Positions 34,533-42,668 of a stretch of DNA of 64,000 nt are shown here, one piece after another. The stretch's first letter is position 1, and every line of letters begins with the position of its first letter. Source of the DNA: Bdellovibrio sp. UBA4095 (GTDB lineage: Bacteria; Bdellovibrionota; Bdellovibrionia; Bdellovibrionales; Bdellovibrionaceae); assembly GCA_002381805.1 (NCBI GenBank), contig DFXZ01000012.1, positions 184,458 through 248,457 of the forward strand, in the 5' to 3' direction. The position numbers and the translations under genes were made by a program. The notes under the pieces are model-generated. The model worked only from the letters and a program-made list of their open reading frames with translations, was not told where the DNA came from and did no database searches.

Positions 34533-36514
34533 GTACATACGTCAGCAACCCTGATGAAGCGAAGGAATACCACAGTCGATATAAAATATTTTATATCATG
34601 ATCTCCATTGCTATCGCGCTTTTTTCAGCTCGTCTCTGGTATTTGCAGATCATTTCTGGAAATCAACTTCGAGCCTTCTCGGAAAAAAATCGAATTAAAC
34701 AAAATAAAATCACGGCCCCTCGCGGTCTAATGCTAGATCGGGACGGCCAAGTTTTGGTGGAAAACCTTCCGGGCTTTGAAGCGATACTTTCCCCTCAGTA
34801 TATCGAAAATCTTGAGGTATTAGCTAAGACCGTCGGTCCTGTCCTTAGTATGGAGCCAGAGAAAGTCATACAGAAGGTCCAAAGAAGTCGACGACAAAAT
34901 GGTCCCTTTGCGCAAATTCGAATCAAAGAAAATCTGAATCGCGAAGAGGTCTTTCGTTTAAAACGAATGCGCCTAGACACTCCGGGACTCGAAATTCGCG
35001 AGTCCATCATCCGCTATTATCCTCTTAAAGAAAATGGCGCACAGCTGTTCGGCTACGTTGGCGAAATCTCCAAACGACAACTTCCTATCCTTAACGAACT
35101 CTACAAGGGCGACCTGACCTTTGAACAAGGTGACATTATCGGAAAAAGTGGCCTGGAAGAAACGCTCGAAAAGAATATTCGTGGCGCCGATGGCGTTAGC
35201 TTCATTCAAGTGGATGCTCACGGTAGAGAAGCCGTCACCCAGACTCCGAATATCTATGGCCAAGAAATTAAGGACTTGATTCCAATTCACGGAAACAACG
35301 CCATCTTAACCATTGATAGAGACATTCAACAGGCCGCATACAAGTCCTTTAAAGACCTTGAGCGCATCGGAGCCGTTGTCGCGATGAAAACGAATGGCGA
35401 AATTCTGGCGTGGGTGAGCGCGCCTTCTTTTGATCCGAACGAATTCTCCACGGGCATATCTAGCTCCACTTGGTCGCGTCTGATCAACGATCCCTACAAA
35501 CCACTACGGAATAAAGTCATTCAAGATCATAATTCTCCGGGATCGATCTTTAAGCCACTCGTTGCAGTTCCTGCTCTTCAGGAAAAGGTCATTACTCCCA
35601 ACACAGTAGTGAATGCCCCCGGTGTCTTTTATTTTGGTCGACGACCCTACCACGATCACGCTCGAGGTGGTCATGGCAACATCACTGTCTATGAAGCGCT
35701 GGAGCGCTCTTCGAATGTGTTCTTCTATAAGATGGGTATCGCCCTGGGTGTCGACAAAATGTACGACTACATCAGTTTGATGGGTATCGGCCAAAAAACG
35801 GGAATCGAACTGAATCGTGAAGTCTCAGGAACAATGCCTAACTCTGCATGGAAAAAAGCCACTATGGGCGAAGACTGGCAACCCGGTGAAAATTTAAGCA
35901 CCGCCATTGGCCAAGGATTCGTCAACGTCACTCCCCTGTCAATGGCCATCGCTTACAATACCATTGGAACCGAAGGAAAAGTCGTTAAACCTTTTCTAGT
36001 TAAAAAGATTATCGACCAGGACGGCAAAGTCTTGAAAGAGTCTTTCCCTCAGGTGATTCGTGATCTTCAAGAGACGCAGTCGAACGGCGTGAAGATTTCT
36101 GCGTCAACTTTTAAAGTCGTTAAAGAAGGTATGCGTCGTGTGGCGAACGGAGAGCGCGGCACAGCACGAAGATGGCAAGTGCCCGGCGTTCAGATGGCCG
36201 GTAAAACCGGTACAGCCCAAGTTATGAGTTTTTCTGCCGACCAAATTTATGCCAAGTGTGAAAACCGTCCTATGCATATGCGCCATCACGGCTGGTACGT
36301 CGCTTTCGCTCCCGCAGATAAACCAGTGATCACAATTGCTGCCCTAGCAGAACATGCTTGTCATGGCAGTTCTGGTGCAGCTCCAATTGTTCGCGATATC
36401 GTTGAAGCTTATTTCCGCAAGTATCACCCTGAGGTGATCGAAGCAGGTTTGAAAGCTAAAAAAGTACAAAAGGTGGTTCCTCCATTAGCGGAAGAATCCA
36501 CTGAGGGAGACTAG
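34529..36514 (+). CDS. mrdA: Penicillin-binding protein 2
   Basis: 661 residues. There is one N-terminal membrane helix (IFYIMISIAIALFSARLWYLQ), then a dimerisation domain, then the transpeptidase domain. Its three active-site motifs are all present: SPGSIFKPL (SxxK), RSSNVFFY (SxN) and AGKTGTAQV (KTG). The protein cross-links lateral-wall peptidoglycan in the MreBCD/RodA elongasome. It starts inside the mreD stop and is followed two bases later by rodA. In a predatory bacterium, filamentous growth inside prey depends on this machinery, which makes the operon relevant; that is established for the group, not seen here. Confidence 0.95.
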   Translation: MSTYVSNPDEAKEYHSRYKIFYIMISIAIALFSARLWYLQIISGNQLRAFSEKNRIKQNKITAPRGLMLDRDGQVLVENLPGFEAILSPQYIENLEVLAKTVGPVLSMEPEKVIQKVQRSRRQNGPFAQIRIKENLNREEVFRLKRMRLDTPGLEIRESIIRYYPLKENGAQLFGYVGEISKRQLPILNELYKGDLTFEQGDIIGKSGLEETLEKNIRGADGVSFIQVDAHGREAVTQTPNIYGQEIKDLIPIHGNNAILTIDRDIQQAAYKSFKDLERIGAVVAMKTNGEILAWVSAPSFDPNEFSTGISSSTWSRLINDPYKPLRNKVIQDHNSPGSIFKPLVAVPALQEKVITPNTVVNAPGVFYFGRRPYHDHARGGHGNITVYEALERSSNVFFYKMGIALGVDKMYDYISLMGIGQKTGIELNREVSGTMPNSAWKKATMGEDWQPGENLSTAIGQGFVNVTPLSMAIAYNTIGTEGKVVKPFLVKKIIDQDGKVLKESFPQVIRDLQETQSNGVKISASTFKVVKEGMRRVANGERGTARRWQVPGVQMAGKTGTAQVMSFSADQIYAKCENRPMHMRHHGWYVAFAPADKPVITIAALAEHACHGSSGAAPIVRDIVEAYFRKYHPEVIEAGLKAKKVQKVVPPLAEESTEGD

Positions 36515-36515
36515 T

Positions 36516-37640
36516 GTGTTTACGTCCTTGCATGTAGAAGAGAGAACGCTCTTCAAACGACTCGATATCAATCTAATTATTGTCATACTGGCACTAAATA
36601 TTATTGGCCTGATCAATTTATATAGCGCCACCCACGGCCCCACTTCGACCAACGTCGCCTCTTTATTTATTTCTCAGATCATGTGGCTTATCGTCGGCTG
36701 GATCGTTTTTTTGGTTGTAACACTTGTCGATTATTCTGTTGTTTCGAGGATTGCCACGACGGCCTATGTCTTGAATTTGGGTGCCATTTTATATGTCACC
36801 TTCTTTGGTAAAGTCGCACTCGGAGCGCAACGTTGGATTGATTTAGGATTTTTCCGATACCAGCCATCTGAAACCATGAAACTAGCACTTATTATGGTGA
36901 TGGCAAAGATCTTAGCGACTCGCAATAGCTTAGGGCCAGGGATGGGTTTTAAAGAAATGGCTCTCCCCCTCGCAGCTCTGCTGATTCCCTTTGGCCTCGT
37001 GGTAGAACAACCCGATCTTGGGACCGGTATGATGTTGGCGGCCATTGGGGTCTCGATGATGTTTTTTGCAAAAGTAAAAAAGGTTATCATTGTTTGGGCG
37101 ATTGCTCTTGGTATTGTCGCAATACCTATCGCTTGGAAGTTTGTTCTACATGACTATCAAAAGAACCGCGTCCTAACTTTCCTTTCACCGACCAGCGATC
37201 CGCGGGGAACAGGCTACAATAGTATCCAATCAAAAATTGCTGTCGGGTCAGGTCGTTTTTTCGGCAAAGGTTTCATGAAAGGGACTCAATCGCAATTGGA
37301 ATTCCTGCCAGAGCGTCATACAGATTTTATCTATTCAGTCTTAAGTGAAGAACATGGCTTCGTCGGTTCGATCGCTGTTATCGGACTTTTCGCCTTTTTA
37401 TTTATGACAGGGGTCCGAATTGCCTCGAACGCTCGGGATAAATTTGGTGCACTTATCACAGTTGGGGTTCTCTGTTATATCTTCTGGCATATGTTTGTGA
37501 ATATTGGCATGGTCATTGGCCTGCTACCGATCGTGGGAGTCCCGCTGCCACTGCTGTCTTATGGAGGCTCTAGTATGCTTTCAACGATGGCTGGCCTGGG
37601 AATGGTTTCCAGCGTCGCGTATCGTCGGTATCTGTTCTAA
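36516..37640 (+). CDS. rodA: RodA SEDS glycosyltransferase
   Basis: 374 residues from GTG 36516, with GGGAG four bases upstream. It has ten transmembrane helices and SEDS signatures: LGAQRWIDLGFFRYQPSE near residue 105, VEQPDLGTGM near 165 and the C-terminal GVPLPLLSYGGSSML. RodA polymerises glycan strands from lipid II and works as a pair with PBP2. It is the last gene of mreC-mreD-mrdA-rodA. The stop overlaps the stop of the convergent transglycosylase gene by four bases, and no terminator separates them. Confidence 0.95.
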   Translation: MFTSLHVEERTLFKRLDINLIIVILALNIIGLINLYSATHGPTSTNVASLFISQIMWLIVGWIVFLVVTLVDYSVVSRIATTAYVLNLGAILYVTFFGKVALGAQRWIDLGFFRYQPSETMKLALIMVMAKILATRNSLGPGMGFKEMALPLAALLIPFGLVVEQPDLGTGMMLAAIGVSMMFFAKVKKVIIVWAIALGIVAIPIAWKFVLHDYQKNRVLTFLSPTSDPRGTGYNSIQSKIAVGSGRFFGKGFMKGTQSQLEFLPERHTDFIYSVLSEEHGFVGSIAVIGLFAFLFMTGVRIASNARDKFGALITVGVLCYIFWHMFVNIGMVIGLLPIVGVPLPLLSYGGSSMLSTMAGLGMVSSVAYRRYLF

Positions 37641-38347
37641 TTCAGAGCCACCTTCGTTGGAAGAGCCGCTTCTACAACTACCATCGCAGAGTAAATCCGC
37701 CCATAGTTCGTCATAACTCGGGTCGCATACTCTGCAGGTTTCACTTTTTTAGCAATCAGCCGGCGAACATTTGTCGGCCCCATGTTGTAGGCGGTGACAT
37801 AACGAGAAGCACTGCCGCTGAATTTCGCGCGCAAATAATCCATATAAGCTAGGCCAATTCTGATATTCGCCGATGGATCTTCAAGCGTGCGGCTGCCCTT
37901 CCAAGTAATTTTGTATTTCTTAGCAATCCATTCTGCAGTGTCTGGCTTAACTTGCATCATACCGATCTCGCCTGAGGTTCCTCTGACTAAAGGATTGAAT
38001 TGGCTTTCAGTAGCTATGACTGCCAGGACGAAAACGGGATCAAGCTGATACTTTGTGCTCTCGGTTATTACAGTCTTTGCGATGCGCTCGGCCTGCGCCT
38101 TAAAACGCGCAGGTAGTTGAGCACGAAGCTGGTCTCCTATGGCATCAGTCAGCACCAAGTGTCCTTCAAGTTTTTGCGCATAACTTCCTTGGTACTTGCG
38201 TCCAAGAAGCTCCTTCGCATGAGAAATCCGAGAAGCTTCGTTCACGACAGGATTTACTTCTGGCACCGCTTTGAAGTTATTAAAGAGAACCATCATGATT
38301 GATGCGGCGATGACGAGCAGTATCGTATTAAGATGTTTTGTTTTCAT
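37637..38347 (-). CDS. Lytic transglycosylase (SLT domain)
   Basis: 236 residues with a signal/anchor sequence (TILLVIAASIMMVLF). The SLT fold occupies about residues 95-225: the catalytic Glu in ATESQFNP, GTSGEIGMMQVKP, and AYNMGPTNVRRL. Members cleave the MurNAc-GlcNAc bond of peptidoglycan, giving 1,6-anhydro ends. The hydrophobic helix may anchor the enzyme to the inner membrane facing the periplasm. It faces rodA, so wall synthesis and cleavage genes sit together. A GGGGG-rich ribosome site precedes the ATG. Confidence 0.92.
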   Translation of the reverse strand: MKTKHLNTILLVIAASIMMVLFNNFKAVPEVNPVVNEASRISHAKELLGRKYQGSYAQKLEGHLVLTDAIGDQLRAQLPARFKAQAERIAKTVITESTKYQLDPVFVLAVIATESQFNPLVRGTSGEIGMMQVKPDTAEWIAKKYKITWKGSRTLEDPSANIRIGLAYMDYLRAKFSGSASRYVTAYNMGPTNVRRLIAKKVKPAEYATRVMTNYGRIYSAMVVVEAALPTKVALN

Positions 38348-38537
38348 TTCCGCCCCCTTACGAAGGTAAACTTCAAAGGGCGTGCCGCCGAGCTAAGCAT
38401 TCGAATTTAATCAGTTCTTAGTTTGATCCGCGAGTCATCTAGAACTGGAGCTTGAATGAACATAGTGATGTCTAGAAATGTTTGAACAATTGACTAACTT
38501 TCAGTGCCTCAATTCAATATCCCGTCCCAAAACAACA

Positions 38538-38569
38538 CAAAGCCCTTCAGAACTCTCTGAAGGGCTTTG
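38538..38569 (-). terminator. Strong hairpin after the di-iron protein gene
   Basis: CAAAGCCCTTCAGA and TCTGAAGGGCTTTG form a perfect 14-bp stem with a 4-base loop, 31 bases past the stop at 38600. On the minus strand it is followed by TGTTGTTTTG, a broken T-run. It probably ends the two-gene transcript 39940-38600. Confidence 0.75.
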
Positions 38570-38599
38570 TAAAAGCTTTAATTTTTTAACCTTGCCTAC

Positions 38600-39247
38600 C
38601 TAGGCAGCAGCGCGAACTTTGCCCTGCAAGGCTTCCTGAGCCAATCGCTCCATCATTCTTTGGTACAACAGTGTCGATTGCTTTAAGTTACGAGCAATGG
38701 CCTCGCAGGCTGTATCATCAAGAGTCTCAAGAAATTTGCGACCCTCGTCATAATGGTCCTGATCAACCACCGCATGAACTCTAAGATGAACCGTCGCTTT
38801 CTTTCCATAAGTTTTTTCCAGACGCTCCAGCAGCTTGGGTCCAAAGAACTTTGCCGCCCCTTCAAGAATAAAGGCATATCCACAAAGTGCGAGCGGATGT
38901 TGAAACTGAATCCAATAATACTGCAACTGGTGAATCATTTCCGTTTCTGGGAGCTCCCGATACTGATCAGGGCGCGCCCCTAAGTTTTCTAAATCTTTTA
39001 GCGGCATGAAGTCGTGATTGGCTTCTTCTTCAATATGATGAAGCATAAAATAATGGTTAGCTCTATCATCCACCGGTATCCTTGCCGCAGAGAGCGCCAA
39101 AAACTTTGTGGTATGGCGGATTAAATAATATGTTTGCGCAAGCCAACCTTTATAAAACTCTTCGGACTCCCAAGGACAGTCCATCACCTTCGAGCCTAGA
39201 ATTTTAATTTCCTCATCAATAAGTTCTGCTAATTGAGCTTTGTTCAT
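38600..39247 (-). CDS. Heme-oxygenase-like di-iron oxidase-family protein
   Basis: 215 residues, all helical, with no signal peptide. The ligand set of the heme-oxygenase-like di-iron (HDO) family appears complete: Glu75 and His78 in EEANHD, Glu129 in FILEGA, and His158, Asp162 and His165 in HAVVDQDH, the HxxxDxxH pattern. Known HDOs (UndA, BesC, SznF, CADD) carry out O2-dependent C-C or C-N chemistry on small molecules or protein side chains. The substrate here is unknown. It lies 18 bases downstream of a GNAT-like gene in the same transcript, so the two probably act on the same product. AAGGTGG precedes the start. Confidence 0.75.
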   Translation of the reverse strand: MNKAQLAELIDEEIKILGSKVMDCPWESEEFYKGWLAQTYYLIRHTTKFLALSAARIPVDDRANHYFMLHHIEEEANHDFMPLKDLENLGARPDQYRELPETEMIHQLQYYWIQFQHPLALCGYAFILEGAAKFFGPKLLERLEKTYGKKATVHLRVHAVVDQDHYDEGRKFLETLDDTACEAIARNLKQSTLLYQRMMERLAQEALQGKVRAAA

Positions 39248-39265
39248 TCGTGACCACCTTTTTTA

Positions 39266-39940
39266 TTATGCTACTTTTAAATGACGTTCTTTTCTTGGGC
39301 TCTGAATCTCGTTATCAAGATAGCTCACCCTGTTCGACCAAAGATCACGGACCAACTGGTCAAGCTTAGGATCCTGTACGCGAATTGATTCGTGCTTTAG
39401 CATGAATAACAATTCGCAAGGATATTGTTCTCGCATGATTTGCTTAAAGGGTCGCATTCCCATGCTATAGGCTTTTTCATGAATTTTATAATCCATCCTC
39501 GCAACAGCCAAGAGTCCATCCCAAGGTGAGGCATGAAGAACCTCCATGCCGAGTCCGCTTATGATATCAGCAAATTTAATTCCCGTTTGTTTTACCAGAT
39601 ACTCGGGGTTTACCCCGAGATACTCCATCGTCATGAAAGTAGTTGCGCCCTCCTTGCGAAATTGCGCAATCAACTCCGGGCCGAACGCCTGCATATATCG
39701 ATGCTCTTGATGCGGAACGGAACGCGCATCGAAACCACTGTACATGTGGAAAGCTACGACTTTGTCCAATTCTGTGTCTTTAATGCACGTGATGATTTCA
39801 TTTCGATAAAAATCATCTGTGTGCAGACTCTCAAATATTCCATCGTAGACAGACTTCCAGGTCGCATAGACTTGATTACTTAGTTTTGCTGTTTCATCAT
39901 TCAGTCGTCTCGGATTAAAGAGATAGTACTGGTACTTCAT
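39266..39940 (-). CDS. GNAT/acyl-synthase-like protein
   Basis: 224 residues with a near-perfect AGGAGG six bases before the ATG. The predicted pattern is GNAT-like: beta strands with DKVVAFHMYSGF near residue 60, a longer strand TTFMTMEYLGVNPEYL near 100, then GIKFADIISGLGMEVLHASP and KIHEKAYSMGMRPF near 155, where GNAT proteins carry the acetyl-CoA loop and the motif B Gly-Met/Phe turn. It also recalls autoinducer or N-acyl amino acid synthases (FeeM-like), but the canonical residues of LuxI are not evident. It probably transfers an acyl group and could supply the substrate for the adjacent di-iron protein. The family is inferred. Confidence 0.6.
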   Translation of the reverse strand: MKYQYYLFNPRRLNDETAKLSNQVYATWKSVYDGIFESLHTDDFYRNEIITCIKDTELDKVVAFHMYSGFDARSVPHQEHRYMQAFGPELIAQFRKEGATTFMTMEYLGVNPEYLVKQTGIKFADIISGLGMEVLHASPWDGLLAVARMDYKIHEKAYSMGMRPFKQIMREQYPCELLFMLKHESIRVQDPKLDQLVRDLWSNRVSYLDNEIQSPRKERHLKVA

Positions 39941-40018
39941 CCACTGCCTCCTGGATATTCTTTCGGCACTCCAAAGTGGTAGTTTAAGCGAAAGCGCGCA
40001 CTTTTATTCGTCTGAAAG

Positions 40019-40066
40019 AACGTCAAAACGTCCCACATTTGGTTAGACTTCCAAACGAACGACGTC
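40019..40066 (-). promoter_or_regulatory. Cluster of ACGTC repeats and a dyad upstream of the GNAT-like gene
   Basis: The 240-base gap upstream of 39940 has AACGTC at 40019 and 40027, the palindrome GACGTC at 40061, and between them the dyad TTTGG-8-CCAAA (40038-40055). These look like operator half-sites, but no regulator is known and no clear -35/-10 pair is visible. Confidence 0.3.
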
Positions 40067-40180
40067 ATTGTGAATTTAATATGAATAGAGAATTGTTTAT
40101 CTCAAAGATGGACGAAACCGCGAGTTTTTAAATTCCTGCAATCTAAAAATCTCTTAACCAATTTGATACATAGGGACTTT

Positions 40181-40855
40181 TTAGTTGATCACTGGAGTCG
40201 CGGATTCCACGACTAAAATCGCTTCGACCTTCTTGTTCCGTTTTAAGGGACTCATCAGTTTCACTTGCTGCATGAATATACTGCACTCCGCTGACTTGAC
40301 CTCTTTAAGACGGTGAGGCTGGATATCGGGAACATAACTCTCGGTGATTTCACCAGCAGCTACTCTAGCCCCAGCATCAAAAATCTTCATTGTGATTTCT
40401 GAATCACGATCATAAAGCGTCCACCACTCTAAAGAGTGAAGCTCTTCAAGGGTATAAGAACAGAATTCAAAAAATTTGAAATTTCGATAAAGCTGCTTGT
40501 TTTCGCAGGAGTATATCTCGATCAAGTCTTCGTCCGTCATGTGACTGAAGATATCTCCCCGAGGGACCAGATCAAGTTTTTTGAATGCTCTCCATGTAAA
40601 GCTTAAGTTATCGCGAAGTTTAAAACCTTCTGAAATCTGTGACTCGCAAAGTTCACAATAAAAACGAAGGTGATCCACAACTGAGCTTTTTTCTTTATCA
40701 CTGAGGACTGAAAAATAAGGAAGTCCATCTAGATAGGGTTTACGATACACGCCTTCAGTCGCAAACATCATGCAGATCTTTTGCGACAAACTCTTGAAAT
40801 CTTCTTCATAACTTTTACCAACGTTGTGAAGATCTTCTAAAATCTCGGCGGACAT
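40181..40855 (-). CDS. Unrecognised cytoplasmic protein
   Basis: 224 residues with AGGAG five bases before the ATG, so translation is well supported. There is no signal peptide and no membrane helix. The protein is rich in acidic, aromatic and Leu residues; the central region SHMTDEDLIEIYSCENKQLYRNFKFFEF and the segment HSLEWWTLYDRDSEITMKIFDAG suggest an alpha/beta fold of PAS or similar sensory type, but I cannot identify it. It has no helix-turn-helix that I can see. It lies 240 bases upstream of the GNAT-like gene on the same strand and is preceded by a thioredoxin terminator, so it could belong to the same locus. Confidence 0.6.
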   Translation of the reverse strand: MSAEILEDLHNVGKSYEEDFKSLSQKICMMFATEGVYRKPYLDGLPYFSVLSDKEKSSVVDHLRFYCELCESQISEGFKLRDNLSFTWRAFKKLDLVPRGDIFSHMTDEDLIEIYSCENKQLYRNFKFFEFCSYTLEELHSLEWWTLYDRDSEITMKIFDAGARVAAGEITESYVPDIQPHRLKEVKSAECSIFMQQVKLMSPLKRNKKVEAILVVESATPVIN

Positions 40856-40988
40856 CCCTACTCCTAAGATGTGTTTCCCAATACCTGGGGTGAACTCATC
40901 TTACTGCAGGGATTTCTCCTTTGTCTATTGACAGTAGAGCTTATGAAAAAAATAATCGCGGGGTCTAGTTAAGGTTGTTTACATAAAC

Positions 40989-41017
40989 AAAAAGGGACCT
41001 CATCGGTCCCTTTTTTT
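40989..41017 (-). terminator. Rho-independent terminator of trxA
   Basis: AAAAAGGGACC pairs with GGTCCCTTTTT around a TCATC loop, with a T-run on either strand. It lies 24 bases after the trxA stop, and A-tracts on the plus side make it potentially bidirectional. Confidence 0.9.
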
Positions 41018-41040
41018 GCTTTCATTCCCAAAAACTCAAT

Positions 41041-41367
41041 TTACGAATTCTTAGCTAGAAAATCGACGATAGCTTCCTTAGGGTGATTTCCCACAAGCTG
41101 CCCAATCTCACTGCCGCCCTTAAAAAGAAGCATCGCAGGAATACCACGCACTCCGTATTTACCTGGCGTGTTTGGGTTTTCATCAACATTCACTTTAACA
41201 ATTTTCACCTTGCCAGCCATTTCCTGAGCAACTTCTTCCAATTTCGGAGCCAAGGCGCGGCAAGGACCACACCACTCTGCCCAGAAATCGACAAGAACTG
41301 GTGTTGAAGAATTAAGTACTTCTGACTCGAATGAGCTGTCAGATACAGCTATAGTTGTTGTGCCCAT
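41041..41367 (-). CDS. trxA: Thioredoxin
   Basis: 108 residues with the active-site WAEWCGPCRALAP near residue 33, the cis-Pro segment GVRGIPAMLLF near 75 and the final GGSEIGQLVG. The length and motif match classical thioredoxin 1, the cytoplasmic disulfide reductase reduced by thioredoxin reductase. It is a single gene ended by a strong terminator. Upstream, 68 bases separate it from the degenerate receiver gene on the same strand. Confidence 0.97.
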   Translation of the reverse strand: MGTTTIAVSDSSFESEVLNSSTPVLVDFWAEWCGPCRALAPKLEEVAQEMAGKVKIVKVNVDENPNTPGKYGVRGIPAMLLFKGGSEIGQLVGNHPKEAIVDFLAKNS

Positions 41368-41435
41368 GTTTTGGCCTCCATTAGTTCTATAAATTTGAAC
41401 ACGAAAACCTTACCGTCAAGCCCTCTTGAGAGCAA

Positions 41436-42533
41436 TTACTTTTTAAACATGGCTTGGACAAATTCTCGTCGCAACTCATCGATATCTTTTGTGTTTTCGT
41501 CCTGCGCATCGACAACGTCACGCCATGCACGACGAGCATCCACTCGAGAAAGGGTGCTTTTGGGAGTTATCTTAACATTTTCCACCATTTCCGAGTACTT
41601 TGCGATTTTTTCTTTAAGCGTCACTTCAGCTTTACGAAGCTCTTCCGTCACGGAGCCCTTGGACTCTGCCACCTCTCCTACTGATCCGTCCGGAATCACT
41701 TGCTGGCCCACATCAGGATCACCAGAGTCTCCTTCGGCGATGTTGAGACTTTCTTCTTCGACACTGGAAGCCGTCTCAACATCCGGCAAGATCACCTCGG
41801 CAACCTTGGAGTCGTCAATTTTGCCCGTCAACTCTCTTTCCAATGCCCTTAAGTCCACATCAGGAAAGGCCTCATCCGCTGCCGGAGAAACTCCCTCCTC
41901 AATGTCGGCTTGAGTCAACTTATCGCCAAACTTGAAGGGCCGTGGGGATTCCAAATTCTCAACATCAGCTTCAGATTCTTCCGCTTCTGAAGCACTTCCC
42001 TTACTAAGTGAACCGTCGACGCTTTGATCTGTTTTTTTCTCTGTCGAACCTCGCACAACGATAGGTTCGTCTTCGGTTGAAAACTTACTTCCGAATACGC
42101 CCCCAGTTGCTGCCTTTTGCACATTCTCCACGTGCATGGACTTATTCAACTTTTCAAGCAGAACGGCTTCATCCTGTCCCAATAATTTGGCGATAACTTG
42201 CAAGAGTCGTACGGGCGGAACTGGAGCTTCAAGGATTAAATCGGCGCGGATTTTTATAAGATCTTGAGCAGACGGCTTAAAATTTGCGGGGAAAATCAAC
42301 ACGGATCGCCCCTGCCAACGGAGCATCTCTTTAAGACGTTTGCCGACGCCTAATGATGTCACCTTTCCGCCACGCCCCGAACCCACAACAAGATCCGGAT
42401 TGAAGGCGACGATTTGCTCTGCCACGGAATATTCGCTTGATAGTCCGATGACATCGAACCCCACCCTTTTTAGGGTGTTTTCGGCACTCATCAAATCAGC
42501 ATATTCCTCGTAGACCAAAAGGATCTTGTTCAT
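41436..42533 (-). CDS. Degenerate receiver-domain protein with acidic tail
   Basis: 365 residues from the ATG at 42533. A longer start further upstream lacks family sequence. Residues 1-120 resemble a response-regulator receiver fold (KILLVYEEYADLMSAENTLKRVGFDVIGL, then FNPDLVVGSGRGG and VLIFPANF). The acidic pocket and phospho-acceptor Asp are not obvious: after PDLVV comes GSG where Asp-x-x-Met-Pro is usual. The long C-terminal part is very acidic (AEESEADVENLES, EEESLNIAEGDSGDPD) and ends in a coiled coil (TEELRKAEVTLKEKIAKY). It is probably a phosphorylation-independent scaffold or regulator. Divergent from the LptF gene. Confidence 0.7.
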   Translation of the reverse strand: MNKILLVYEEYADLMSAENTLKRVGFDVIGLSSEYSVAEQIVAFNPDLVVGSGRGGKVTSLGVGKRLKEMLRWQGRSVLIFPANFKPSAQDLIKIRADLILEAPVPPVRLLQVIAKLLGQDEAVLLEKLNKSMHVENVQKAATGGVFGSKFSTEDEPIVVRGSTEKKTDQSVDGSLSKGSASEAEESEADVENLESPRPFKFGDKLTQADIEEGVSPAADEAFPDVDLRALERELTGKIDDSKVAEVILPDVETASSVEEESLNIAEGDSGDPDVGQQVIPDGSVGEVAESKGSVTEELRKAEVTLKEKIAKYSEMVENVKITPKSTLSRVDARRAWRDVVDAQDENTKDIDELRREFVQAMFKK

Positions 42534-42668
42534 TCCACTATTGTCAGGGAAGGATTCCCATGGGTCAATGGCAGGCCCTGGACAAAATAACGGACACGTA
42601 CTTCCAGACAATGGGCGCGATGACTCTTCCGATTTCGCGGCGTAGAATGGGCGCTAGGAGACTAACTT

